From Proteus vulgaris (lineage in GTDB: Bacteria; Pseudomonadota; Gammaproteobacteria; Enterobacterales; Enterobacteriaceae): a DNA stretch of 64,000 nucleotides. The stretch lies in NCBI RefSeq assembly GCF_016239305.1, contig NZ_JAEHOQ010000008.1, forward strand, positions 1 through 64,000. The letters run 5' to 3'. Position 1 is the first letter of the stretch, and each line of letters opens with the position of its first letter. A program made the position numbers and the translations under genes. The notes under the pieces are model-generated. The model saw nothing but the letters and a program-made list of their open reading frames with translations. It was not told the origin of the DNA and searched no databases. Shown here one piece after another: positions 8,979 through 18,635 of this stretch.

Positions 8979-10742
8979 TTATTTATTTTTATTAGGGAAA
9001 ATAAGCGTGATTTTTAATCCGACATTATTTTGCTCGTTTTGTTGATTTTCAATGTGAATATCCGCACCTTGAGAAAGCAATAATCGCTGGCAAATCACTA
9101 ACCCTAATCCAAGCCCTTCCGTTTTTGTTGTTTGGAATGGGGAAAAAGGTTGTTCGAGCTGACTATGACTCATTCCGCCTGCATCATCTTCAATAACGAC
9201 AAGCAATCTATCTGGTGCTTTGTGTGTACTTATCTTCAAGTGTTTCGCACCAGCTTGCAGGCTATTGGTGATTAAATTCGATAAAATTTGCTCTAATAAG
9301 GTTTCAGGTAAACACAGCGTATCATGTTCATCAACATTGGTTTTCAGTGAAACTTGTGGATATTTTTCTTCTACACGTAAAAGTTTCCAAATATGGTGGA
9401 TACATTCCGCAATATTTTGATGAGAAAGCGTAATCGTATCTGTGTTAGGTGTCTGTTTTCCAACCCATAAACGTAGATTTCTAATAATATCAGCACCGCG
9501 TTGTGCTTGCTTGTCTATTTGTTGCAATGCAGGTAATAGTGGGTGTGACTCATTTTCTTTTTTAAGGCGAATAACACTGCCTTGTGCGTAACTTTTTATG
9601 GCAGAAAGAGGCTGATTAAGTTCATGAGCAAATCCTGAAGCCATCTCCCCCAATATATTTAAGCGTTGAGCATGCTCTAATTCTTCTTTTTGCTGTCTTA
9701 ATCGATTATGGGCATGCTCTAATTGCTGACTGCGACGTCTTACTAAATAGCTAATCCACACTTGGTTTAAAATAAGAAAAAGAATAGCAACCAACGAAAG
9801 ACCAATTATAAATTGGTGTTGAATTGCCCAACTTTTTGCATCTTGCCAAAGTTGCCTTTGTCGTGGATGTTGGTTGACTTCTCTGAGTAAGTTTTCAACT
9901 TGTGTATGTGACGCAGGAGCTCCCCATTTCATAGGTTTACTATCATCCGTGAGTAAAATGCGAGTCACTTTATCGACTAGCTCATCAGGCACAGTGTCTA
10001 ACGCTGCAAATGACCAATTAGGATACAAGGGGGTGCTAGTTAAGCACGGCGTGTTAGTTTGATAGGAAATCACTGGGCGATAATCACCTTTTCGAATCAA
10101 CCCTTCATTATCCATATTTTCTAGTAGGCAGACGGGAATAATTGCCGCGTTAATATCTTCATCTCGTAAGAGATAAAGCAAGGCATCGGCGGGAAAACCA
10201 GTGAAACGTAATGTGAAATCTTTATCGGGATCAATACCTTCTTCGCGTAGCGTTTTATAACCTAAAAGATAACCACCGAAAGCATCAGGTGCAATGGCGC
10301 CGACACGCTTTCCTATTAGTTCGTGAACAGAGGTAATTGGGCTGTCATTACGAACTAAAATCAGACTACCAATCACATTTCGTGTTGTGTTATCAGGCTC
10401 ATAACCAGAGCGTAACGAGAGTAACCAGCGTAATGGAAAAGCATTATCCAATTGAATAAATTGCGCAGGATTTGTCAGTAAGAAATCAACATTTTTTTTT
10501 GCTACCGCTAGCTTCATTTCTTCCAGGTTTAAAGGAACTAACACAAACGTTTCTGAAGGGAATTGTTCATTTAATGTTTGAACAAGAGGCAACCAGTGTC
10601 TTTGTGTTGAAGCATCGCCCCGTAAGGCTAAGACGCCAATGTTCCACTCTTTTGCGATGGCGTGTAGAGGAAGTACAAAAAAGAGCAGTAATAATCCGAT
10701 AGTTACTGCGTTTCTTATCCCAATTATCTGTTTTATCGTCAT
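8979..10742 (-). CDS. ttrS: TtrS, tetrathionate sensor histidine kinase
   Basis: An inner-membrane sensor of external tetrathionate. Residues 1-30 form a signal anchor. Residues about 32-300 are a periplasmic PhnD-like (phosphonate-binding-protein-like) sensory domain. A membrane segment spans about 311-328, followed by a short coiled coil. The kinase core has the H-box FAHELNQPLSAIKS with His373, and the ATP-binding boxes are near the C-terminus (NLITNSLQAG, VIEDDAGGM, GLGLGLVICQRLL). It is 587 residues, as in Salmonella TtrS. It diverges from ttrBCA and is followed by ttrR. Confidence 0.93.
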   Translation of the reverse strand: MTIKQIIGIRNAVTIGLLLLFFVLPLHAIAKEWNIGVLALRGDASTQRHWLPLVQTLNEQFPSETFVLVPLNLEEMKLAVAKKNVDFLLTNPAQFIQLDNAFPLRWLLSLRSGYEPDNTTRNVIGSLILVRNDSPITSVHELIGKRVGAIAPDAFGGYLLGYKTLREEGIDPDKDFTLRFTGFPADALLYLLRDEDINAAIIPVCLLENMDNEGLIRKGDYRPVISYQTNTPCLTSTPLYPNWSFAALDTVPDELVDKVTRILLTDDSKPMKWGAPASHTQVENLLREVNQHPRQRQLWQDAKSWAIQHQFIIGLSLVAILFLILNQVWISYLVRRRSQQLEHAHNRLRQQKEELEHAQRLNILGEMASGFAHELNQPLSAIKSYAQGSVIRLKKENESHPLLPALQQIDKQAQRGADIIRNLRLWVGKQTPNTDTITLSHQNIAECIHHIWKLLRVEEKYPQVSLKTNVDEHDTLCLPETLLEQILSNLITNSLQAGAKHLKISTHKAPDRLLVVIEDDAGGMSHSQLEQPFSPFQTTKTEGLGLGLVICQRLLLSQGADIHIENQQNEQNNVGLKITLIFPNKNK

Positions 10743-10918
10743 AAATATCTAATGTTAAATATTGTTTTGGATCAAGTTCATACCCGGTATGTGGTAAACC
10801 ACAATAGGTGTTGTCTTCAGTAATTTTTACAATGCACTTATAACAAAACACATACTTTTACTTTCTATTTCCTTCACTCATTGTGAGATTGTGTTGTTGA
10901 GTGATGCTGGAGACAAAT
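10743..10918. promoter_or_regulatory. Divergent ttrS/ttrB control region with FNR-like site and palindrome
   Basis: The 176 bases hold the promoters of both ttr operons. TTGTTTTGGATCAA (10762-10775) matches the FNR consensus TTGATNNNNATCAA at nine of ten positions. TGTGGTAAACCACA (10790-10803) is a 6-bp perfect inverted repeat with a 2-base spacer and is a candidate TtrR operator. In Salmonella the ttr genes need both the FNR homologue and TtrR, so the pairing of sites fits. The start points are not visible. Confidence 0.6.
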
Positions 10919-11662
10919 ATGGATCTTGGAAAACGAAAATTTTTACAACAATTAGGGGTCCTTACTGCGGGTGCTTCACTGGTTCCTTTAGCTGAAGCCG
11001 GCATTAAATTATCACCTGAGCGTCGTGAGGGCTCAGAAGATAAACGCTATGGCATGCTGATTGATTTACGCCGTTGTGTAGGATGCCAGTCCTGCACTGT
11101 GAGCTGTAATATTGAAAATCAGACACCCCAAGGGCAATTTAGGACGACAGTAAACCAATATCAGGTTGCTATCAAGGGGCAAGAGGGGATAACTAACGTC
11201 TTACTACCTAGATTATGTAACCATTGCGATGAACCACCTTGTGTGCCAGTTTGTCCAGTCCAAGCAACTTTCCAACGTAAAGACGGCATTGTTGTTGTTG
11301 ATAATGAACGTTGTGTCGGTTGTGCGTATTGTGTTCAAGCATGTCCTTATGATGCACGTTTTATTAATCACTCAACACAAACTGCGGATAAATGCACTTT
11401 CTGTGCACATCGCCTTGAAGTCGGTCTATTACCTGCCTGTGTCGAATCCTGTGTTGGTGGCGCGCGTATTATCGGTGATATGAAAGATCCTAATAGCACT
11501 ATCAGCAAAATGCTACGTACACATGAGAAAGAGCTGAAAGTATTAAAACCAGAAAGTGGCACATTACCACAAGTTTTCTATCTCGGTCTCAATGATGCAT
11601 TTGTACAACCGTTAGTAGGTCAAGGACAACCCGCATTATGGCAGCAGGAGGTTCACTCATGA
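10919..11662 (+). CDS. ttrB: TtrB, tetrathionate reductase iron-sulfur subunit
   Basis: The periplasm-facing electron-transfer subunit carrying four [4Fe-4S] clusters between TtrC and TtrA. The 247-residue protein shows the four ferredoxin-type Cys clusters: CVGCQSCTVSC, CNHCDEPPCVPVC, CVGCAYCVQAC, and CTFC with a partner CVESC. The N-terminus (KRKFLQQLGVLTAGAS) is Tat-like but has Lys-Arg-Lys instead of a twin Arg. The start is taken at ATG 10919, with GGAG 6 bases upstream; GTG 10901 and ATG 10904 lie in frame. It overlaps ttrC by four bases (ATGA). Confidence 0.95.
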   Translation: MDLGKRKFLQQLGVLTAGASLVPLAEAGIKLSPERREGSEDKRYGMLIDLRRCVGCQSCTVSCNIENQTPQGQFRTTVNQYQVAIKGQEGITNVLLPRLCNHCDEPPCVPVCPVQATFQRKDGIVVVDNERCVGCAYCVQACPYDARFINHSTQTADKCTFCAHRLEVGLLPACVESCVGGARIIGDMKDPNSTISKMLRTHEKELKVLKPESGTLPQVFYLGLNDAFVQPLVGQGQPALWQQEVHS

Positions 11663-12687
11663 TCCCGCAAGTTTCTCAAATTCAAGAAGTGATGGCGATC
11701 CCGCAAGAATATTTTTGGTTGCCTTGGGCTGTGCAGTATTTCTTTTTTATTGGTATTGCTTGCAGTGCAACACTTTACGCATGTTGGCAGTGTTGGAAAG
11801 GTCGTGCAGGTAATCAACGTTTAGAAGCCGTTGCGGTATTTATTGCAGTAACTGCTGGTATTACGGCACCGCTTGCTTTAACAGCAGATTTACACCAAAC
11901 AGCGCGTGTATGGCACTTTTATGCTTATCCAACACCGTGGTCGTGGATGGCATGGGGTTCTCTGTTATTGCCATTATTCTCAGCGTTTAGCATGCTTTAT
12001 TTTGTGGCAATGGTTGTTCGCTTAGTGTGGAAACGTGAATATAAATTAACACGTTGGGTTGCATTAGCTTGCTCATTAACTGCAATTGGTTTGCTGTTAT
12101 ATACAGGGCGCGAAGCTTCTATCTTAAAAGCAAGACCTGTGTTGTATACCTATTGGTTACCGATCCTACTGTTCTTTAGTGCAATGCAAGTACTACCAAC
12201 ATTGTTGGCATTAGGAACGCGTCGTGAACCTGCACATCAGCGTGAATTAGCGATGTGGTTTATAAGTTCATTAATGTTATTAGCAGTGTGTACGGGCTTT
12301 TGGATTGCAGGCGATACGATCTCAGGTCAAGCCATTAGGCAGCAATTAGCAATGGGAAGTCTTGGCTGGTGGAGTGCTATGGGTGTTATCGCACTATGGA
12401 TTATCGCTCTCGTGATGGGACTTTTGATGGCAAAACAAGCCCGTTCGGTTGTATTTATTACCATTATGGCATTTGTATCAATGGGGCTTGCGTGGGTATT
12501 ACGCTGGTTAATGTTAATGGGAGCGCAATATATTCCCAAATATAACATTATTACAAATCCTTATGAATTTACGCTAGGCAATGATGGTCTGATGGCAATT
12601 GTCGGAACATTTGGATTGTGGATAGCGTTAACCATCATATTTAGAGAAAGTATTCGTTGGGTTGTCAGGAGAGTGCAGCATGGCTAA
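11659..12687 (+). CDS. ttrC: TtrC, tetrathionate reductase membrane anchor (NrfD-like)
   Basis: The quinol-oxidising inner-membrane subunit, 342 residues with about nine hydrophobic segments in the NrfD/PsrC pattern. The ATG at 11659 follows a perfect AGGAGG and overlaps the ttrB stop. A longer frame from ATG 11638 has no comparable site. It overlaps ttrA by eight bases, so the three genes are translationally coupled. Electrons pass from menaquinol through this subunit to TtrB and TtrA. Confidence 0.93.
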   Translation: MIPQVSQIQEVMAIPQEYFWLPWAVQYFFFIGIACSATLYACWQCWKGRAGNQRLEAVAVFIAVTAGITAPLALTADLHQTARVWHFYAYPTPWSWMAWGSLLLPLFSAFSMLYFVAMVVRLVWKREYKLTRWVALACSLTAIGLLLYTGREASILKARPVLYTYWLPILLFFSAMQVLPTLLALGTRREPAHQRELAMWFISSLMLLAVCTGFWIAGDTISGQAIRQQLAMGSLGWWSAMGVIALWIIALVMGLLMAKQARSVVFITIMAFVSMGLAWVLRWLMLMGAQYIPKYNIITNPYEFTLGNDGLMAIVGTFGLWIALTIIFRESIRWVVRRVQHG

Positions 12688-15600
12688 GTTTACAAGACGT
12701 CAATGGCTTAAAGGTGGGTTAGTTATAGGTGGTATTGCCGCATTTGCTGCCAGCTACCGTGATGTTGCTAAACGTGCCGTAGATGGTTTAGTTGATGGCA
12801 CATCGGGCAAGGTGACACTTGACAGGATCAATGGCAACTCATTATTACCTGAAGGTAAGGTTGTTAAAGAGAAAAAATGGCAAGCGAATACTGATCAATC
12901 TGTTTGTATGACCCAGTGTTTTGGTTGTTGGACGCAATGCGGTGTTCGTGCCCGTGTTGATAGAGCAAACAATAAAGTGTTACGTATTGCTGGTAACCCT
13001 TATCATCCACTTTCTCATGATCATCATTTTGGCTACAACATGCCAATTAAAGAAGCATTTGAAAAAATGAGTGGTGAAAGTGGGTTAGAAAATCGCTCTA
13101 CGGCTTGTGCGCGTGGCGCAACCATGATGGAAAGCCTTGATAGCCCAACACGTATTCTTGAACCGATGAAACGAATCGGTAAACGTGGTGAAGGTAAATG
13201 GAAACGCATCAGTTTTGAACAATTGATCAAAGAAATTGTTGAAGGCGGTGATTTATTCGGGGAAGGTCATGTTGATGGTTTACGTGCCATCCGTGACTTA
13301 GAGACTCTGATCGATCCCAAACAACCCGCATTAGGCCCTAAAGCTAACCAATTATTAATGACAAATGCAGGTGATGATGGACGTGATACGTTTATTCGTC
13401 GCTTCGCTCAAAATTCATTTGGTAGTAAAAACTTTGGTGCTCATGGCTCTTATTGTGGATTAGCGTATCGAGCTGGTTCTGGCGCGTTAATGAACGATTT
13501 AGATAAAAACGCCCACGTTAAACCTGATTGGGATTACGTTGAGTTTGCACTATTCTTAGGAACCTCACCTGCACAATCAGGCAACCCATTTAAACGCCAA
13601 GGCCGCCAATTAGCTAATGCACGTATTCGTGATTCATTTAACTATGTTGTGGTGGCGCCAGCATTACCGTTAACCACTACGTTAGCGAACGATCACGGTC
13701 ACTGGGTTCCTGTTCAACCGGGAACGGATGCTGCTTTAGTGATGGGAATGATCCGTTGGATCATTGAAAACAAGCGCTACAATGCAGACTATCTGTCAGT
13801 ACCTAGCGAAGTTTCAATGAAAAATGTGGGTGAGAAGAGCTGGACAAATGCGACTCACCTTGTGATCAGTGATGAAAAGCATCCACTTTCAGGACAAATG
13901 CTCACAACGGCGCATTTTAATGATGTTGCTGAAGGGGAAGAGCAAAACTTAGTGTTATCACTAGATGGTGAATTAGTTCCTGCAACACAAGTTGATAAAG
14001 CACAATTATTTGCTACGTATAAAGTCACTTTAAAAACAGGCACCGAAGTGACTGTAAAATCAAGTTTTCAATTACTTGATGACGCAGCTAAACGTATGAC
14101 ACTGGCTGAATATAGTGAGCGTTGTAAAGTACCAGAAACGACCATTGCTGCATTAGGCCGTGAATTCACCGCTTATGGACGAAAAGCTGCCGTTATCTCT
14201 CATGGCGGTATGATGGGAGGAAATGGTTTTTATACTGCTTGGAGTGTGATTATGCTCAATGCACTAATAGGTAACTTAAACCTTAAAGGTGGAGTATCTG
14301 TTGGTGGCGGTAAATTTAACGGCGCAACAGATGGCCCTTGTTACAAAATGGATAGTTTTAAGGGGAAAGTAAAACCCAAAGGTATGGTGTTATCACGTAG
14401 TAAAGCAGCCTATGAAAAATCGGATGAATATCGTGAGCGTGTAGAGAAAGGGGAATCTCCATATCCGGCAAAAGCACCTTGGTATCCGTTTGCAGCGGGG
14501 CAATTAACTGAGCAATTGGGTTCTGCATTAGCGGGTTATCCTTATTCATTAAAAGCATGGATCACGAATATGACCAATCCTGTTTATGGGATTGCTGGTA
14601 TTCGTCAAGTAATGGAAGAGCGTCTTAAGGATCCGAAGCATCTGCCTTTAATTATTGGTATTGATGCCTTTATGAATGAAACAACGGCACTGGCAGATTA
14701 TATCGTTCCTGATACACATAACTTTGAAAGTTGGGGATTTAGTGCGCCTTGGTCTGGTGTTCAAGTGAAAGCAAGTACAGCACGTTGGCCGATTATTGAA
14801 CCTCGTGTTGCTAAAACAGCGGAAGGTCAACCAATCTCAATGGAAACATTCTGTATTGCTGTTGCAAAAGCCTTAGATTTACCCGGCTTTGGTGATAAAG
14901 CTATTGAAGATATGGATGGAAATTTCTATCCAATCAATAGTGCAGAAGATTACTATTTACGTGTTGCTGCTAATATGGCGTTTATGGGTGAAAAGCCAGT
15001 TGCACCTGCGACTAATGAAGATATTTTGTTGAGTGGTGTTGATCGAATTTTGCCAGCAATGACTTCCACATTAAAAAATGAAGAAGTATTGCGTGTTGCA
15101 TATATTTATACCCGAGGCGGTCGTTTTGCTCCTTATGACAAAGCATGGAATGGTGACGAAACGGGGCCTCAGTGGAAAAAACCATTACAAATTTGGAATG
15201 AAGAAGTTGCGAAAAACCATCATGCAATAACGGGAGAACGTTATAGCGGTTGTCCAACTTATTATCCACCACGTCTTTCAGATGGTAGTGATATTCATCA
15301 GCATTACCCTGAAAACCAATGGCCATTAAAACTAATGTCCTTTAAGTCTCATGTGGTGAGTAGTTCAACGGGTATGATCCAACGTTTACGAATGGTGAAA
15401 CCGAGCAACTTGGTCGCAATTAATCCTCAAGATGGTAAAAAATGGGGTGTTAGCCATGGTGATAAGGTTCGTATTGTAACACCTGGTGGGCAAGTTGAAG
15501 CTGAGATTAGTTTACTCGATGGTGTGATGCCAGGTGTTTTAGCGATTGAACATGGTTATGGGCATCAAGAATTAGGCTCTCGTCAACATTATTTAGATGA

Positions 15601-15760
15601 ACAACCTTTACCGATGGATAAAGGTATTGGTAATGGTATCAACCTTAATGATTTAGGGTTTGCTGATCCAACAAGAGAGATAACCAATACTTGGTTAGAC
15701 TGGGTATCGGGTGCCTCTGTTCGTCAAGGTTTACCCGCTAAAATTGAACGTATCGCTTAA
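12680..15760 (+). CDS. ttrA: TtrA, tetrathionate reductase molybdopterin catalytic subunit
   Basis: Reduces tetrathionate to thiosulfate in the periplasm, a respiratory reaction that helps enterics grow in inflamed gut. The 1026-residue protein begins with a Tat signal (FTRRQWLKGG at residues 4-13), followed by a Cys cluster for [4Fe-4S] (CMTQCFGCWTQCG) and DMSO-reductase-family molybdopterin domains to the C-terminus. ATG 12680 has AGGAGAG 8 bases upstream; the TTG at 12662 is less likely. It is the last gene of ttrBCA, the Salmonella order. Confidence 0.95.
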   Translation: MAKFTRRQWLKGGLVIGGIAAFAASYRDVAKRAVDGLVDGTSGKVTLDRINGNSLLPEGKVVKEKKWQANTDQSVCMTQCFGCWTQCGVRARVDRANNKVLRIAGNPYHPLSHDHHFGYNMPIKEAFEKMSGESGLENRSTACARGATMMESLDSPTRILEPMKRIGKRGEGKWKRISFEQLIKEIVEGGDLFGEGHVDGLRAIRDLETLIDPKQPALGPKANQLLMTNAGDDGRDTFIRRFAQNSFGSKNFGAHGSYCGLAYRAGSGALMNDLDKNAHVKPDWDYVEFALFLGTSPAQSGNPFKRQGRQLANARIRDSFNYVVVAPALPLTTTLANDHGHWVPVQPGTDAALVMGMIRWIIENKRYNADYLSVPSEVSMKNVGEKSWTNATHLVISDEKHPLSGQMLTTAHFNDVAEGEEQNLVLSLDGELVPATQVDKAQLFATYKVTLKTGTEVTVKSSFQLLDDAAKRMTLAEYSERCKVPETTIAALGREFTAYGRKAAVISHGGMMGGNGFYTAWSVIMLNALIGNLNLKGGVSVGGGKFNGATDGPCYKMDSFKGKVKPKGMVLSRSKAAYEKSDEYRERVEKGESPYPAKAPWYPFAAGQLTEQLGSALAGYPYSLKAWITNMTNPVYGIAGIRQVMEERLKDPKHLPLIIGIDAFMNETTALADYIVPDTHNFESWGFSAPWSGVQVKASTARWPIIEPRVAKTAEGQPISMETFCIAVAKALDLPGFGDKAIEDMDGNFYPINSAEDYYLRVAANMAFMGEKPVAPATNEDILLSGVDRILPAMTSTLKNEEVLRVAYIYTRGGRFAPYDKAWNGDETGPQWKKPLQIWNEEVAKNHHAITGERYSGCPTYYPPRLSDGSDIHQHYPENQWPLKLMSFKSHVVSSSTGMIQRLRMVKPSNLVAINPQDGKKWGVSHGDKVRIVTPGGQVEAEISLLDGVMPGVLAIEHGYGHQELGSRQHYLDEQPLPMDKGIGNGINLNDLGFADPTREITNTWLDWVSGASVRQGLPAKIERIA

Positions 15761-15783
15761 TTATCTGCCTTTAGTTTTAACCC

Positions 15784-15818
15784 ATCACTTCACTCTTCAA
15801 AATGGAGAGTGAAGTGAT
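15784..15818 (+). terminator. Terminator hairpin of ttrBCA
   Basis: ATCACTTCACTCT (15784-15796) pairs perfectly over 13 bp with AGAGTGAAGTGAT (15806-15818). It starts 24 bases after the ttrA stop. No clean T-tract follows, so termination may be partial. Confidence 0.65.
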
Positions 15819-16024
15819 AACAAAATAAATAGCTTATTTTTATATTATAAAATAGACATAAGATTAGTTTAATTATTTTAATATCATATGTACCCTACAT
15901 ACATAATATTATAATAAATTTAAGGTGACTAACACGTCTATTCGTCACCATACTTACAGTGAGTAATAATAGGAATCGGACTCCTTTTTTCTTTTGTTTA
16001 TTTTATAATGTAAAAGGTACAAGA

Positions 16025-16627
16025 CTACTTTTCATATATGTATTTTAAAATGTTATATATGAAAAATAACTCAATTCTATTTTTTACGTTAATTTTTTCA
16101 GTAATGTGTCTCTTGTGTGAATATACCGTGCTATTACTAATACGTAGCTTTTTAGCTATTTGGTGATTAGGTAATTCGTTCATCCAATAATTAATAATTT
16201 TTTGCTCTTGTGTGCTGAAAATAGAACACATAGAGTGTTTATATGTTGGAAAAAATACTTGGCATCGTGATGTGAATAAAGAGGTTTTTTCAAGCACCCA
16301 AGGAAGTACTCTTTTTGGAAGGATAAAACAGTTATTTGTCAATGCGATAGGTCTTTCTTTATCAGGGTAGTTTGCATCAATGTAGAGATAAAGTCGGCAA
16401 TTTTTTGTTGAAATGAAAAAAAGTTGCAAATGTTGGCAGTGTGCTATTTCTCGGCAATATCGAGTAAGATCAATAAATATAATATCAGGCATAGAATGAT
16501 TAATATAATTATTGGCTTCTTGTATAGATGATACATCAATAATTTCATGTCTTATATTTCTCTTAGAGAAATAATGTTTTATACCATTACGAGTAAAGAA
16601 ACACTCATCAATAATTAATACTTTCAC
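16025..16627 (-). CDS. LuxR-type transcriptional regulator with receiver-like domain
   Basis: A 200-residue DNA-binding protein. The N-terminal half follows a response-regulator layout: LIIDE at residues 4-8 in place of the usual Asp pair, IIFIDLTRY with an Asp at the phospho-acceptor position, and a Lys in FILPKRV. Residues about 135-195 are a LuxR-type HTH (FSTQEQKIINYWMNELPNHQ, then NSTVYSHKRHI). No partner kinase gene is adjacent. It resembles orphan enteric regulators of the RcsA/fimbrial-regulator type; the target genes are unknown. AT-rich flanks hold no other gene. Confidence 0.75.
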   Translation of the reverse strand: MKVLIIDECFFTRNGIKHYFSKRNIRHEIIDVSSIQEANNYINHSMPDIIFIDLTRYCREIAHCQHLQLFFISTKNCRLYLYIDANYPDKERPIALTNNCFILPKRVLPWVLEKTSLFTSRCQVFFPTYKHSMCSIFSTQEQKIINYWMNELPNHQIAKKLRISNSTVYSHKRHITEKINVKNRIELFFIYNILKYIYEK

Positions 16628-16863
16628 AAATAACTTCCTTGTTTGTTTCTATTTTATTAATTTATTAAAATAAAGATAACTTCATTTTATGTCAATTCGG
16701 CTTATATATTATTTTTCTAAAGATATATCGAATAAAATAATTATTATTACTCTTGTATTAAATAATGATTTATTTATTAATGTTGTTAATTATTTTTTAT
16801 GATATGAAATTTACGAATGGATAATATATAAGAGATAATTATGTTGAATAATAAAAATGAGAA

Positions 16864-16884
16864 CAGGAGTACATTGTACTCCTG
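16864..16884 (-). terminator. Terminator of bssS
   Basis: CAGGAGTAC (16864-16872) and GTACTCCTG (16876-16884) make a 9-bp perfect stem with loop ATT, 35 bases beyond the bssS stop. On the minus strand TTCTCATTTTTATT follows. Confidence 0.75.
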
Positions 16885-16918
16885 CTTTGCGTTCGCTATC
16901 TTTTTGTCGATCTTTTTA

Positions 16919-17173
16919 TTAATGCTTGGTGTTGTCTGAAACAGAATCTTCAGATGATTCAATTTTATCAATACCTGCTTGAAGAATATGAATCAACTGT
17001 TTAGCTATGTCTGTTGTGAGCCAAAGTGTCTTATCTACAACTGCATTTTCTGGATGATGTTCATTTTCAGGGAGATAATGTAAACGCAACATCATGGCAT
17101 CGTAGATGTCAACAGTACTGATATCCCAGCCTACAACAGGATGTGTCTGTATAACTTCATTTTTTCTACTCAT
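16919..17173 (-). CDS. bssS: BssS, biofilm formation regulator family protein
   Basis: A small cytosolic protein of 84 residues. NEVIQTHPVVGWDISTVD is nearly identical to E. coli BssS (YceP), and LWLTTD and IESSEDS also match. In E. coli BssS affects biofilm formation through signal and catabolite pathways by an unclear mechanism. AGGAGGT precedes the ATG. It lies beside pyrC as in E. coli, but the dinI gene found between them there is missing here. Confidence 0.92.
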   Translation of the reverse strand: MSRKNEVIQTHPVVGWDISTVDIYDAMMLRLHYLPENEHHPENAVVDKTLWLTTDIAKQLIHILQAGIDKIESSEDSVSDNTKH

Positions 17174-17319
17174 AATACCTCCTAATCATACAGCCGGTTT
17201 TGACTAAGAGAGAAGCTCCCACACAATGTGGTTACTTTTCAGTATACGAGATTTATCATGATTAAAAAGATAAATTTTTGTTGTAACAAAAAAATGTGTG
17301 CTGGCTCTGATAAAAGAGT

Positions 17320-17360
17320 AATGCACCATTAACAGTCGAACATATGTTATATGGTGCATT
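17320..17360 (-). terminator. Hairpin after pyrC
   Basis: AATGCACCAT (17320-17329) pairs with ATGGTGCATT (17351-17360), a 10-bp stem beginning about 25 bases after the pyrC stop. The 3' side on the minus strand reads ACTCTTTTATC, a weak T-tract. Confidence 0.6.
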
Positions 17361-17384
17361 TTAGATAAATATCAAGGGGCAAGA

Positions 17385-18437
17385 TTAATCGACAGTAATA
17401 TCCCAGTGAATATCTTCATTTGCTAAGAATGGGATAAGTGCTTCATTACCACAAAGAATTTTAGCAGGTGCTTCAATGGTTTTTTCTGTTAGCGTAATGG
17501 TACCTTCATTTACAGGTAACCCATAAAAATGTGGACCATTGAGTGAACAGAATGCTTCAAAGTGCGCTAATGCATCAAGATCTTTAAATACGGTTGCATA
17601 GGCGGCTAATGCAGTAGGGGCGTTGAATACACCCGCACAGCCGCAAGAGGACTCTTTTCGATGTTGCAAATGTGGTGCAGAATCTGTTCCTAAGAAAAAG
17701 CGAGAATTTCCAGATGCTACTGCTTGTCTTAATGCTTCTTGGTGAACATTACGTTTAAGAATTGGTAGGCAATAGAGATGAGGCTTAACACCGCCAACTA
17801 ACATATGATTGCGGTTAAACATCAAGTGTTGCGGAGTAATGGTGGCACCGAGAAATTCATTTCCTTCTAACACATACTGAGCGGCTTCTTTGGTTGTAAT
17901 ATGTTCAAAAACTATTTTTAGCTCAGGAAATTGTTTGCGTACAGGAGACATAACGCTATCGATGAAACGCGCTTCTCTATCAAAAATATCAATATGTGAA
18001 GCAGTAACTTCGCCGTGGATCAACAATGGCATACCGATTTTTTCCATCACACTTAAGATTGGATAAATCTTTGTAATATCAGATACACCATGGCTTGAGT
18101 TTGTTGTTGCATTTGCAGGGTAAAGCTTACAGGCGGTGAAAACACCTTGTAAAAAACCTTGTTCGACTTCTGAAGGCAGTGTGCTATCCGTTAAATAACA
18201 AGTCATTAAAGGTTCGAAGTTATCACCAGCAGGAATAGCCGCTTTAATACGATCACGATAAGTACGAGCAGCTTCAATGGTTGTTACGGGTGGAACAAGG
18301 TTTGGCATGACAATGGCTCTGCCAAAATAACGACTGGTATAAGGAACAACAGTTTTTAGCATGTCATCATCACGAAAGTGAACATGCCAATCATCAGGAC
18401 GGCGAATAGTGAGAGTGATAGGTTGTGTAGTGGTCAT
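17385..18437 (-). CDS. pyrC: PyrC, dihydroorotase
   Basis: Closes N-carbamoyl-aspartate to dihydroorotate in pyrimidine synthesis. The 350-residue cytosolic enzyme is the class II (E. coli type) zinc dihydroorotase. It shows DDWHVHFRD with metal His18 and His20, the [19 protein letters not shown] segment carrying the Lys that is carboxylated to bridge the metals, HGEV, EHITT and GTDSAPH. The ATG at 18437 has ACGGAG 12 bases upstream, close to a CCGG that could sequester it; E. coli pyrC is controlled by such a leader hairpin, but I could not confirm a stem here. Confidence 0.96.
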   Translation of the reverse strand: MTTTQPITLTIRRPDDWHVHFRDDDMLKTVVPYTSRYFGRAIVMPNLVPPVTTIEAARTYRDRIKAAIPAGDNFEPLMTCYLTDSTLPSEVEQGFLQGVFTACKLYPANATTNSSHGVSDITKIYPILSVMEKIGMPLLIHGEVTASHIDIFDREARFIDSVMSPVRKQFPELKIVFEHITTKEAAQYVLEGNEFLGATITPQHLMFNRNHMLVGGVKPHLYCLPILKRNVHQEALRQAVASGNSRFFLGTDSAPHLQHRKESSCGCAGVFNAPTALAAYATVFKDLDALAHFEAFCSLNGPHFYGLPVNEGTITLTEKTIEAPAKILCGNEALIPFLANEDIHWDITVD

Positions 18438-18526
18438 ATACCGGCTCCGTGTGTCTTAGGAAAATCGAAAGATCAAGGATTGGATTGGACTAAGTAGTCA
18501 AGCCGGAAACGAATGCTAATACGAAA

Positions 18527-18553
18527 ACGATTAAATAGCTACCATTTAATCGT
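18527..18553 (-). terminator. Terminator of tRNA-Asn copy 1 (bidirectional hairpin)
   Basis: ACGATTAAAT (18527-18536) and ATTTAATCGT (18544-18553) form a 10-bp perfect stem with loop AGCTACC. T-rich DNA follows on both strands. It lies between the tRNA gene and pyrC. Confidence 0.65.
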
Positions 18554-18635
18554 ATTTTTTATTATTTATTATAGAGTACCGTAAGGGAAAACAGAGAGTA
18601 AAATCAAAGAGTTACGAGGGTGACACAAATAGAAA

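Noticed and set aside
12662..12680. TTG start for TtrA at 12662
   Set aside because: It would place six residues before the Tat signal and overlap the AGGAGAG that serves ATG 12680.
18521..18536. PurR-like sequence ACGAAAACGATTAAAT upstream of pyrC
   Set aside because: Only 11 of 16 matches to the operator consensus, and it coincides with the hairpin at 18527-18553 that explains the sequence better.
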